A stretch of DNA of 14,163 bases from Candidatus Aphodoplasma excrementigallinarum. Its GTDB lineage: Bacteria > Bacillota > Clostridia > UBA1381 > UMGS1253. Below, piece by piece: positions 1-5,849 of the stretch (positions within the stretch are counted from its first letter, which is position 1; every line of letters begins with the position of its first letter). Location of the stretch: the NCBI GenBank assembly GCA_018713805.1, contig DVOF01000188.1, positions 1 through 14,163 on the forward strand, in the 5' to 3' direction. The notes beneath the pieces were generated by a model that saw only the letters and a program-made list of their open reading frames with translations, did not search any database and was not told where the DNA came from. A program made the translations under genes and the position numbers.

Positions 1-14
1 ATACAGTTAAACAA

Positions 15-43
15 GGCATGACCTATAAGAAGGTTGTCATGCC
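15..43 (-). terminator. Hairpin downstream of the mazG-like gene
   Basis: GGCATGAC (15-22) pairs perfectly with GTCATGCC (36-43) across a 13-base loop. The hairpin lies about 30 bases past the stop codon of the minus-strand MazG-like gene. On that strand the stem is followed by TTGTTTAAC, which is only a weak T tract. I read it as a probable rho-independent terminator, less certain than the others in this window. Confidence 0.45.
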
Positions 44-75
44 CTGTCTTAGTTGCTCTTCTAATAAATAAGATT

Positions 76-402
76 TTACCAGCGTTTCATGTTTTTTTCA
101 AATTTGCTTATGTATGCTTCTTTAAGTTCCTCATCACTAATTCCATAGCAGAGGAGAACATCGTTGTAATACATCAGAACATCTGCCATTTCTTCAACAA
201 GATGCTTTCGTAGGCCACCATCTTCAAGTGACTCGTTTTCTCCATTTTTCTTAATAATATCTACAACTTCACCTATCTCACCGATCATCCACAACAATTT
301 ATGTTTACCAGCTTCAGGACAAATTGTTTCCCACTTATCACTATATTTTTCTTGTAATGTCTGTTGCATAGTAAGCATTTCTCTAATGCTAAAGCCGTTC
401 AT
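76..402 (-). CDS. MazG-like nucleotide pyrophosphohydrolase
   Basis: A 108-residue, mostly helical protein of the all-alpha NTP pyrophosphatase (MazG-like) type. It would hydrolyse a nucleoside triphosphate to the monophosphate and pyrophosphate in the cytoplasm; the substrate cannot be told from sequence. Two acidic motifs that bind Mg2+ in this family are visible: E42-x-x-E45 in EIGEVVD and E71-x-x-D74 in EEMADVL. The length fits single-domain members. I chose the ATG at 402, not the in-frame ATG at 417, because GGAGGTGG (408-415) ends 5 bases before it and overlaps the upstream ATG. The gene stands alone, with its own promoter and a downstream hairpin. Its base composition is visibly more AT-rich than ruvC and the arg genes, which would fit recent acquisition, since such genes are common in phages. 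The family is fairly sure; the biological role is unknown. Confidence 0.8.
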   Translation of the reverse strand: MNGFSIREMLTMQQTLQEKYSDKWETICPEAGKHKLLWMIGEIGEVVDIIKKNGENESLEDGGLRKHLVEEMADVLMYYNDVLLCYGISDEELKEAYISKFEKNMKRW

Positions 403-448
403 GGTTTCCACCTCCATTTTCGATTTGGCATACCTCTAACCTGCCTAA

Positions 449-478
449 AGTATAGCATAAAAAGAAAATTGTTTGCAA
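449..478 (-). promoter_or_regulatory. Promoter of the mazG-like gene
   Basis: On the minus strand TTGCAA (478-473) is followed after 18 bases by TATACT (454-449). The -10 box is preceded by TGC, making an extended -10 element. This matches a housekeeping sigma-A promoter well. It predicts transcription starting near 442 and a leader of about 40 bases that contains the GGAGGTGG ribosome binding site. Confidence 0.65.
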
Positions 479-482
479 GCAA

Positions 483-617
483 TCTTTATCCATCCCTAAT
501 GGTGGCGCACTTACTCACCACCCGCAAGCGGGCGGTGGTACTGCCTGACGGCACCCTTGACGGCCTCCAGCTTCGGTGCTTTGCGGCAACCAAGAGGGGC
601 TTAAGCCCCTCTTTATC
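483..617. repeat. GC-rich hairpin-rich segment flanked by an 8-bp direct repeat
   Basis: This lies in the gap between ruvC and the mazG-like gene. TCTTTATC occurs at 483-490 and again at 610-617. The enclosed 119 bases are GC-rich while both flanks are AT-rich. Inside are several self-complementary stretches: ACCACCCGC facing GCGGGCGGTGGT (517-539), TGCC-TGAC-GGCA (542-553), and a long perfect palindrome at 592-613. A 7-base inverted pair, TCCCTAA (493-499) and TTAGGGA (632-638), also brackets most of it. Both strands stay open for 70-90 codons, but those translations look like no known protein and I do not call a gene. It could be a dispersed intergenic palindromic element with a target duplication, or a complex transcript end. 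No computed fold or genome search supports this yet. Confidence 0.35.
592..613. terminator. Perfect 22-base palindrome, possible terminator stem
   Basis: The stretch pairs AAGAGGGGCTT with AAGCCCCTCTT with no mismatch. It lies 102 bases past the ruvC stop on the minus strand. Neither strand follows it with a convincing T run (plus strand: TATCAAAATG; minus strand: GGTTGCC). It may end ruvC transcription or be the core of the surrounding structured element. Confidence 0.35.
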
Positions 618-714
618 AAAATGTGTTCTTTTTAGGGAATAACCCCTTGAAAAATTGCTTACTGGTAACAATTCTATGCAAAGCTGTGCAGAACCGGCAA
701 GGCTGCCCAAAGGG

Positions 715-1206
715 TCAAATATACCCCAGCCGCCCCAGGTTTGCCGAGTGCGCGTGGCAGATGGCGATGGCGAGCGCGTCCGCCGTGTCGTCCGGCTTTG
801 GTATCGCCGGCAGGTTGAGCATAATCTTTACCATGTTCTGCATCTGCGCCTTGTCCGCACGGCCGTAGCCGGTGATGGCCTGCTTCACCTGAAGCGGCGT
901 ATACTCAAAGTCGGGCACGCCGCGCTGCGCCGCGCACAGCAGCGCCACGCCGCGCGCGTGGGCGACGGTGATCGCCGTTTTGACGTTCGTGTTAAAAAAC
1001 AATTCCTCGACCGCCACCGCCTCCGGCTTATACTTGCCGATTATTTCGTCCAAGTCGCGGTAGATACTTTGCAGCCGCCGCGTCAGCGGCGTATGCGCCG
1101 GCGTCGTCACCGCGCCGTACGCAATCGTCTTAAACTTGTTGCCCGTAAAGTCGACGACGCCCCAGCCGACGATCGCAATGCCGGGGTCGATCCCTAAAAT
1201 TACCAT
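715..1206 (-). CDS. ruvC: Crossover junction endodeoxyribonuclease RuvC
   Basis: A 163-residue Holliday junction resolvase. It works as a dimer that cuts four-way DNA junctions symmetrically after RuvAB branch migration in recombination and repair. The RNase H-like fold and catalytic acids are visible: D7 in GIDPG, E67 in AVEELFF, and D140 and D143 in DDTADALA. The YTPLQVKQAITGYG segment (residues 102-115) is typical of the family. Length matches usual RuvC proteins (160-175). The reading frame is open to 1380, but the start at 1206 gives the canonical MVILGIDPG N terminus; AAGGGG lies about 11 bases upstream. The preceding in-frame stretch does not resemble RuvC. No ruvA or ruvB lies downstream, where many genomes have them; instead there is a gap and the mazG-like gene. 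Identification is firm. Confidence 0.95.
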   Translation of the reverse strand: MVILGIDPGIAIVGWGVVDFTGNKFKTIAYGAVTTPAHTPLTRRLQSIYRDLDEIIGKYKPEAVAVEELFFNTNVKTAITVAHARGVALLCAAQRGVPDFEYTPLQVKQAITGYGRADKAQMQNMVKIMLNLPAIPKPDDTADALAIAICHAHSANLGRLGYI

Positions 1207-1348
1207 GTGTATGTCTGCCCCTTTTCCCTTTCTGTGGAATTGCCCACATATGCCGCCTCGTTTCCGCCCCGCGTCGTGCAAGCCGCCTGTACCGCGCTTC
1301 AGGCACGCCGCGCTGGCGAAAAAAACTCCCGTTTTTGTCGCTTTTCTC

Positions 1349-1377
1349 TTGTGTTGCCGCCTTGATTGTAGTATAAT
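1349..1377 (+). promoter_or_regulatory. Candidate promoter for argG
   Basis: TTGTGT (1349-1354), a 17-base spacer and a perfect TATAAT (1372-1377) form a plausible sigma-A promoter in the AT-rich part of the ruvC-argG gap. Alternatives further downstream are TTGAAA (1383-1388) with TATATG (1405-1410), and TATAAT at 1414-1419. Sequence alone cannot decide which is used. The same region must also hold the divergent ruvC promoter, for which I see only weak matches. Confidence 0.45.
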
Positions 1378-1406
1378 CATACTTGAAAATGTATCATTTT
1401 ACAATA

Positions 1407-1424
1407 TATGAATTATAATCGGTA
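1407..1424 (+). promoter_or_regulatory. ARG-box-like site upstream of argG
   Basis: TATGAATTATAATCGGTA matches the ArgR/AhrC operator consensus (WNTGAATWWWWATTCANW) at all but three positions. The left half-site TGAAT and the AT core are perfect and the right half is degraded. Its place between the candidate promoters and the argG start fits arginine repression. Only one box is obvious, while ArgR usually uses pairs, so this is a candidate only. Confidence 0.35.
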
Positions 1425-1439
1425 TACATACAGTATACC
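1421..1439. promoter_or_regulatory. 7-bp inverted repeat, possible operator
   Basis: GGTATAC (1421-1427) and GTATACC (1433-1439) are perfect inverted repeats around ATACA. The site ends six bases before the argG Shine-Dalgarno sequence. It could bind a dimeric repressor as DNA. As RNA, its short stem with a five-base loop could affect ribosome access. It overlaps the degraded half of the ARG-box-like site. Confidence 0.4.
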
Positions 1440-1459
1440 ATATCAGGGAGGAAATGCAA

Positions 1460-2680
1460 ATGGCAAAAGAAAAAGTTGTTCTGGCTTACTCCGGCGGGCT
1501 GGACACCTCGATCATCATCCCGTGGCTCAAGGAGAACTATGACTACGAGGTAATCGCCGTGTGCGGCGACGTAGGACAGGGCAAGGAGACGGAAGGGCTT
1601 GAGGAAAAGGCGCTCAAAACCGGCGCGAGCAAGCTCTATATCGAGAATTTGCAGGAAGAATATGTAACGGACTTTATCTGGCCGACGCTGAAGGCCGGGG
1701 CCGTGTATGAGGGCAAGTATCTGCTCGGCACGTCGCACGCGCGCCCCTGCATTGCAAAGCGGCTTGTCGAAATCGCAGAGAAGGAAGGCGCAACGGCGAT
1801 CTGCCACGGCTGCACAGGCAAGGGCAACGACCAGGTACGCTTCGAGCTGACGATTAAGGCGCTTGCGCCGCACCTTAAGATTATTGCGCCGTGGCGCATC
1901 TGGGACATCAAGTCGCGCGAGGAAGAAATCGACTACGCACAGGCGCGCGGGATTGAGGTTCCGGTTACGAAAGAGGACAACTATTCGATGGACCGCAACA
2001 TCTGGCACCTGAGCCATGAGGGGATGGATCTGGAAGACCCGGCAAACGAGCCGAACCTGGACAAAATCCTGAAACTGATGGTTTCCCCGGAAAAGGCGCC
2101 GGACAAGCCGACATACGTGACCATTGACTTTGAAAAGGGTATCCCGACCAAGATCGACGGCGTGGCATACGGCCCGGTCGAGCTGGTAAAGAAGATGAAC
2201 GAGATTGCGGGCGCAAACGGCGTTGGCATTGACGACATTGTGGAGAACCGTCTTGTCGGCATGAAGAGCCGCGGCGTGTATGAAACGCCGGGCGGCACGG
2301 TGCTCTATGCGGCGCACCGCGAGCTGGAGTATCTCTGCCTTGACAAGCAGACGCTCCACTATAAAGCGGACGTGGCGAACAAGTTTGCCGACCTCGTATA
2401 CGACGGCCTGTGGTATACGCCGCTGCGTGAGGCGCTGTCCGCATTTGTTGACAGCACGCAGGAAACGGTGACCGGCACGGTGCGGATGAAGCTGTATAAG
2501 GGCAGCTGCACGCCGGCGGGCACAACGTCGCCGTACTCGCTTTACGACGAGGACATTGCGACCTTTGACGCGGACGAAGTGTACGACCAGAAGGATTCGG
2601 CCGGGTTTATCAACCTGTTTGGCCTGCCGCTCAAGGTGCGGGCAAACATGCTGCGGCGCAACGGGATAAAAAAGATATAA
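1460..2680 (+). CDS. argG: Argininosuccinate synthase
   Basis: A 406-residue cytoplasmic enzyme that joins citrulline and aspartate with ATP to form argininosuccinate, AMP and pyrophosphate: the seventh step of arginine synthesis from glutamate. The N-type ATP pyrophosphatase motif AYSGGLDTS is at residues 9-17. The substrate-binding GCTGKGNDQVRFE block is at 117-129, and the YSMDRNIWHLSHE block at 175-187. Length is normal and no lesion is seen. Two in-frame ATGs occur at 1454 and 1460. AGGGAGG (1445-1451) is only 2 bases from the first but 8 from the second, and MAKEKVVLAYSGG is the usual N terminus, so I start at 1460. It is the first gene of an argG-argH-transporter group. The upstream region carries an ARG-box-like site and an inverted repeat, consistent with control by arginine. 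Confidence 0.97.
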   Translation: MAKEKVVLAYSGGLDTSIIIPWLKENYDYEVIAVCGDVGQGKETEGLEEKALKTGASKLYIENLQEEYVTDFIWPTLKAGAVYEGKYLLGTSHARPCIAKRLVEIAEKEGATAICHGCTGKGNDQVRFELTIKALAPHLKIIAPWRIWDIKSREEEIDYAQARGIEVPVTKEDNYSMDRNIWHLSHEGMDLEDPANEPNLDKILKLMVSPEKAPDKPTYVTIDFEKGIPTKIDGVAYGPVELVKKMNEIAGANGVGIDDIVENRLVGMKSRGVYETPGGTVLYAAHRELEYLCLDKQTLHYKADVANKFADLVYDGLWYTPLREALSAFVDSTQETVTGTVRMKLYKGSCTPAGTTSPYSLYDEDIATFDADEVYDQKDSAGFINLFGLPLKVRANMLRRNGIKKI

Positions 2681-2701
2681 CATAGGGATAAACTTAACAG
2701 T

Positions 2702-2726
2702 GGGCGGGCATATGCCCGCCCGTTTT
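2702..2726 (+). terminator. Intercistronic terminator between argG and argH
   Basis: GGGCGGGCAT and ATGCCCGCCC (2702-2721) form a perfect 20-base palindrome followed by GTTTTGT. It lies 21 bases after the argG stop and 37 before the argH start. The T run is short, so partial read-through is likely. It could lower argH and transporter expression relative to argG, or protect the upstream mRNA end. No separate argH promoter is obvious in the short remaining gap. Confidence 0.7.
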
Positions 2727-2758
2727 GTATAATAGCCAAAAGAAAGGTTTGATGAACA

Positions 2759-4159
2759 ATGAAATTATGGGGCGGCCGCTTCTCGAAGGCCACCGACGCT
2801 AAGGTCGACGACTTCAACTCCTCCATCCGGTTCGATATGCGCCTGTACCGGCAGGATATCCGCGGCAGCATGGCGCACGCGGCAATGCTGGGCAAGCAGG
2901 GGATCATCCCGCAGGAGGACGCGGATTTGATTGTAAAGACGCTCGGCGAAATCCTCTCCGACATTGAGGCGGGCAAGGTGGAGTTTTCCGTGGATGCGGA
3001 GGACATCCACATGAACATTGAAACCATTCTGACCGAGCGCATCGGCGCGGCGGGCAAGCGCCTGCACACGGGGCGGAGCCGCAACGACCAGGTGGCGCTC
3101 GATTTGCGCATGTATATCAAGGACGAGATTACGGAAATCAAGGAACTTATCGTTTCCCTGATGGAGACGCTTCTGACGCTCGCGCAGGCGCACACCGGCA
3201 CAGTCATGCCCGGCTATACGCACCTGCAAAAGGCGCAGCCCGTCACGTTTGCCCATCATATGATGGCATATTTTGAGATGCTCAAACGCGACGTCGGCCG
3301 TCTGGACGATACATACAAGCGCACCAACGTCTGCCCGCTTGGGTCGGGCGCGCTCGCCGCGACGACGTACCCGCTCGACCGGGAAGCAGTCGCGCGCGAG
3401 CTTGGTTTTGACGGTGTGACGCAAAACTCCTTAGACGGCGTAAGCGACCGCGACTTTGCGCTTGAGCTGCTAAGCACGCTTTCCATTTTGATGATGCACC
3501 TGAGCCGGTTCTGCGAGGAGCTGATTCTCTGGAGCAGCCACGAGTTTTCCTTTGTGGAGATGGACGACGCGTACTCGACAGGCTCGTCTATTATGCCGCA
3601 AAAGAAAAACCCCGACGTGGCGGAACTAATCCGCGGCAAAACGGGCCGCGTATACGGCGATTTGTGTGGGCTTTTGACGGTCATGAAGGGGCTTCCGCTC
3701 GCCTACAACAAGGACATGCAGGAGGACAAAGAGCCGGTATTCGACGCAATCGATACGGTGAAGCTGTGTCTGCCGGTGTTCACCGACATGCTCGCTACCA
3801 TGAAGGTGAAGGAGGACGCGCTCTTGCAGGGCGCAAAGGGCGGCTTCACGAATGCGACCGACGCGGCGGACTACCTCGTTAAAAAGGGGCTCCCCTTCCG
3901 CGAGGCGCACGCAGTCGTGGGCAAAATGGTTGCTTATGCGCTCGATCATAATAAGTCGCTCGACCAGTTCCGGATGGAAGAATTTAAGGCCTGCTCGCCG
4001 ATTTTTGAGGAAGATGTCTACGACGCGATCAGCATGGAAACGTGTGTCAATGGGCGCAGCATCGTCGGCGGGCCCGCTGTGGAAACGGTGAAACGGGCGA
4101 TTGCGGCCGGCCGGGCTTATGTCGAGCAGGTAAAATCTCAATCCGGGGGAGAAAAATGA
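2759..4159 (+). CDS. argH: Argininosuccinate lyase
   Basis: A 466-residue member of the fumarase/aspartase superfamily that splits argininosuccinate into arginine and fumarate, the last step of arginine synthesis. It is expected to act as a cytoplasmic homotetramer. The family signature GSSIMPQKKNPDV is at residues 275-287, with the likely catalytic serine S277. The partner histidine is H155 in PGYTHLQ. Other conserved blocks are EDIHMNIE (81-88) and HTGRSRNDQV (103-112). The N terminus KLWGGRF is typical and length is normal. AGAAAGG (2741-2747) precedes the start by 11 bases; an out-of-frame ATG at 2752 opens only a very short frame. The gene follows argG after 78 bases that include a terminator-like hairpin. 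Its TGA overlaps the start of the next gene, implying translational coupling. Confidence 0.97.
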   Translation: MKLWGGRFSKATDAKVDDFNSSIRFDMRLYRQDIRGSMAHAAMLGKQGIIPQEDADLIVKTLGEILSDIEAGKVEFSVDAEDIHMNIETILTERIGAAGKRLHTGRSRNDQVALDLRMYIKDEITEIKELIVSLMETLLTLAQAHTGTVMPGYTHLQKAQPVTFAHHMMAYFEMLKRDVGRLDDTYKRTNVCPLGSGALAATTYPLDREAVARELGFDGVTQNSLDGVSDRDFALELLSTLSILMMHLSRFCEELILWSSHEFSFVEMDDAYSTGSSIMPQKKNPDVAELIRGKTGRVYGDLCGLLTVMKGLPLAYNKDMQEDKEPVFDAIDTVKLCLPVFTDMLATMKVKEDALLQGAKGGFTNATDAADYLVKKGLPFREAHAVVGKMVAYALDHNKSLDQFRMEEFKACSPIFEEDVYDAISMETCVNGRSIVGGPAVETVKRAIAAGRAYVEQVKSQSGGEK

Positions 4160-5394
4160 AATTTACATACAAAAATACGCTGCACGCCTGCTATACCGGT
4201 ATGGTGACGCAGGCGGCAATCAACAACCTTGCACCGCTTTTGTTTGTTATCTTTCAGGATTCGTTCCAGATTTCGCTGGAGATGATCGGGCGGCTTGTCC
4301 TGATCAACTTTGGCGTACAGCTTGCCACCGATATTGTGGCGGCAAGATACGCCGACAAAATCGGCTACCGGCGCTGCGTCGTCGGCGCGCACCTGTTCTG
4401 TGTGCTCGGCCTGCTGGGGCTGTCGCTCTTTCCCATGGTTTTCCCCTCGCCGTACGTGGGCCTTGTCTGCGCGGTCGTGCTCTACGCGATCGGCGGCGGG
4501 CTGATCGAGGTTTTGGTCAGCCCCATGGTGGAAGCAATCCCGGGAGACGGCAAGGCGCTGTCCATGAGCCTGGCCCACTCGTTCTACTGCTGGGGACAGA
4601 TGGCAGTCGTCCTTGTGACGACGCTGATTTTGTATCTGATTGGGCAGGATTTGTGGTACATCCTGCCGTGGCTCTGGGCTGTGATCCCGTTTTGCAACAT
4701 GCTCCTGTTTATGCGTGTACCGATTGCCCATCCGACCGGCGGTGGGGACGCCATGCCGGTACGCAAGCTCTTTTCTAAGCGTACCTTCTGGGTTTTTCTG
4801 ATTATTATGATGTGTGCCGGTGCGTCGGAGCTTTCCATGTCCCAATGGTCGTCCCTCTTTGCGCAGAAGGGGCTCGGCGTGCCAAAGGTCGTAGGCGATA
4901 TACTCGGCCCATGTATGTTTGCGCTTTTGATGGGCATTGGCCGGCTTGGGTATGGGCTGTGGGGCGGGAAAATCCGCCTCAAATATGCGCTGTCCGGCTG
5001 CGCGCTGCTCTGCATTGCATGCTATTTGACCGTGTCTCTGATGAACAATCCTGTCCTCTCGCTCGCCGCCTGCGCGGTATGCGGCTTTTCGGTCAGCCTG
5101 ATGTGGCCCGGCGCCATCAGCATGTCGGCAAAAAGCTTCCCGCTTGGCGGGACGGCAATGTTCGGCCTGCTCGCCATGTTCGGCGACTTGGGCTGCTCGC
5201 TCGGTCCGTGGATAACGGGGGTAGTTGCAGGAGCGATTGAGTCGGGTATATATACTGTAAAAACCACATTGCTTCAGGCCGCAACGCTGGAACAAATGGG
5301 TCTCAAGTGTGGCATACTTGTCGCAGCCGTATTCCCAATGCTCTTGCTGCTATGTGTTTTATTTTTAAAAAACAAACGCACACAGGCTGACTAA
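4156..5394 (+). CDS. MFS transporter coupled to argH
   Basis: A 412-residue membrane protein with about twelve hydrophobic segments in two six-helix halves. A short hydrophilic stretch (about residues 187-210) separates the halves. A motif A-like loop, DIVAARYADKIGYRR (59-73), follows the second segment, and acidic residues that could bind substrate occur within helices (E118, E225). This supports the Major Facilitator Superfamily; the subfamily and substrate cannot be assigned. The frame is open upstream into argH, but the ATG at 4156 overlaps the argH TGA as ATGA and has GGGGGAG (4144-4150) five bases before it, which fixes the start. Coupling to the last arginine enzyme suggests import or export of arginine or a related molecule. 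This is inference from position only; drug or sugar transporters can also sit in such places. Confidence 0.85.
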   Translation: MKFTYKNTLHACYTGMVTQAAINNLAPLLFVIFQDSFQISLEMIGRLVLINFGVQLATDIVAARYADKIGYRRCVVGAHLFCVLGLLGLSLFPMVFPSPYVGLVCAVVLYAIGGGLIEVLVSPMVEAIPGDGKALSMSLAHSFYCWGQMAVVLVTTLILYLIGQDLWYILPWLWAVIPFCNMLLFMRVPIAHPTGGGDAMPVRKLFSKRTFWVFLIIMMCAGASELSMSQWSSLFAQKGLGVPKVVGDILGPCMFALLMGIGRLGYGLWGGKIRLKYALSGCALLCIACYLTVSLMNNPVLSLAACAVCGFSVSLMWPGAISMSAKSFPLGGTAMFGLLAMFGDLGCSLGPWITGVVAGAIESGIYTVKTTLLQAATLEQMGLKCGILVAAVFPMLLLLCVLFLKNKRTQAD

Positions 5395-5410
5395 GATTAA
5401 AACATCAATT

Positions 5411-5442
5411 AAAAATCCGTACCAAATTGGTACGGATTTTTT
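5411..5442. terminator. Bidirectional terminator between the arg operon and spoVM
   Basis: ATCCGTACC (5415-5423) pairs with GGTACGGAT (5429-5437). The stem is preceded by four or more A and followed by five T, so it works as a rho-independent terminator on both strands. It ends the argG-argH-transporter transcript on the plus strand and the spoVM micro-operon on the minus strand, which converge here. Confidence 0.85.
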
Positions 5443-5457
5443 GCTGCCTATGTACGC

Positions 5458-5526
5458 TTACATCCCAAAAATCGCCTTGCAGATCCCACATAAGAATTTC
5501 GGCATTTTGATCACAACAATTTTCAC
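5458..5526 (-). CDS. spoVM: SpoVM-like sporulation micropeptide
   Basis: A 22-residue peptide that lines up without gaps with Bacillus subtilis SpoVM (26 residues) as I recall it. Identical positions include K2, I6, K7, P9, K10, F11, L12, G14, I15, A18 and G21, with a conservative R17K change. In B. subtilis SpoVM is an amphipathic helix that recognises the curved forespore membrane and anchors SpoIVA to start spore coat assembly; P9 is important for this. The C-terminal RKD tail of the Bacillus protein is missing here and the peptide ends at M22. The GTG start follows GAGGGG by seven bases. It is the second gene of a pair, 21 bases after a small membrane protein, and a bidirectional terminator follows. 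It is far below usual gene-calling limits. Confidence 0.8.
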   Translation of the reverse strand: MKIVVIKMPKFLCGICKAIFGM

Positions 5527-5547
5527 AGCATGACCCCTCTTTCTTTA

Positions 5548-5697
5548 CTATTTTTTGAAACAGAAACAGATACCGAGCGCTACGATGATGATTGCCTCCA
5601 CACCTGCGATAAAGTGGATTGGCAGCAGGAGTGCAAGCATGATCCCGGCGCAAAGCGCAATCGACGCCCAGATCACATATTTAAAAAAGCATCCCAT
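5548..5697 (-). CDS. 49-residue two-helix membrane protein upstream of spoVM
   Basis: A small protein starting MGCFFKYVIW and ending FCFKK. Two hydrophobic stretches (about residues 8-25 and 28-46) are separated by a short loop around P26-H28, so a hairpin of two membrane helices is likely. Both ends are positively charged, and four cysteines (3, 16, 44, 46) sit near the ends or within the helices. GGGAGGGG lies four bases before the ATG, one of the strongest ribosome binding sites in the window, which supports real translation. The pairing with spoVM suggests production during sporulation and perhaps a role at the forespore membrane, but I recognise no family and the function is unknown. A candidate -10 CATATAAT lies upstream. 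Confidence 0.65.
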   Translation of the reverse strand: MGCFFKYVIWASIALCAGIMLALLLPIHFIAGVEAIIIVALGICFCFKK

Positions 5698-5726
5698 AGC
5701 ACCCCTCCCATATCTTCGGATAATTC

Positions 5727-5734
5727 ATTATATG
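5727..5734 (-). promoter_or_regulatory. Candidate -10 element of the spoVM micro-operon
   Basis: On the minus strand CATATAAT lies 29 bases before the start of the 49-residue protein. It resembles the -10 boxes (CATA...) used by the mother-cell sigma factors E and K. A matching -35 at the normal spacing is not clear, so sigma E control, known for B. subtilis spoVM, is only suggested. Confidence 0.35.
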
Positions 5735-5784
5735 TTGGAGGGGGAAAAGTGTGAAAATATCTACGCCATTATGCCCCGGGAAAT

Positions 5785-5820
5785 AAAAAAGGCGCCGCCG
5801 TATAGACAGCGACACCTTTT
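5785..5820 (-). terminator. Terminator of the surface-protein operon
   Basis: On the minus strand AAGGTGTCGC (5818-5809) pairs with GCGGCGCCTT (5798-5789), ten pairs with two G-U, around a ten-base loop. Six T residues follow directly. It lies about 30 bases past the stop codon of the SLH protein and ends that transcript. Confidence 0.8.
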
Positions 5821-5849
5821 CTTCATATTAATCGTTTACAATCCGTCGA

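Noticed and set aside
486..710. A 74-codon minus-strand frame and a 92-codon plus-strand frame in the ruvC-mazG gap
   Set aside because: Both run through the hairpin-rich segment, have no convincing ribosome binding site and no recognisable domain. The openness is explained by the GC-rich palindromic sequence.
1207..1380. N-terminal extension of ruvC from the upstream in-frame ATG at 1380
   Set aside because: The extra 58 residues have no RuvC similarity and would put the catalytic D7 motif far from the N terminus; the ATG at 1206 gives the canonical start.
1394..2683. A 429-codon open frame antisense to argG
   Set aside because: It mirrors argG over nearly its whole length; argG has all family motifs and a good ribosome binding site, and the antisense product resembles nothing.
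4138..5295. A 385-codon open frame antisense to the MFS transporter
   Set aside because: Its product is rich in His, Arg and Gln without domains and it is the reverse of a clear membrane protein gene.
5405..5653. An 82-codon minus-strand frame over the spoVM region
   Set aside because: It is in a different frame from the SpoVM-like peptide and the 49-residue membrane protein, both of which have strong ribosome binding sites. It also runs into the bidirectional terminator.
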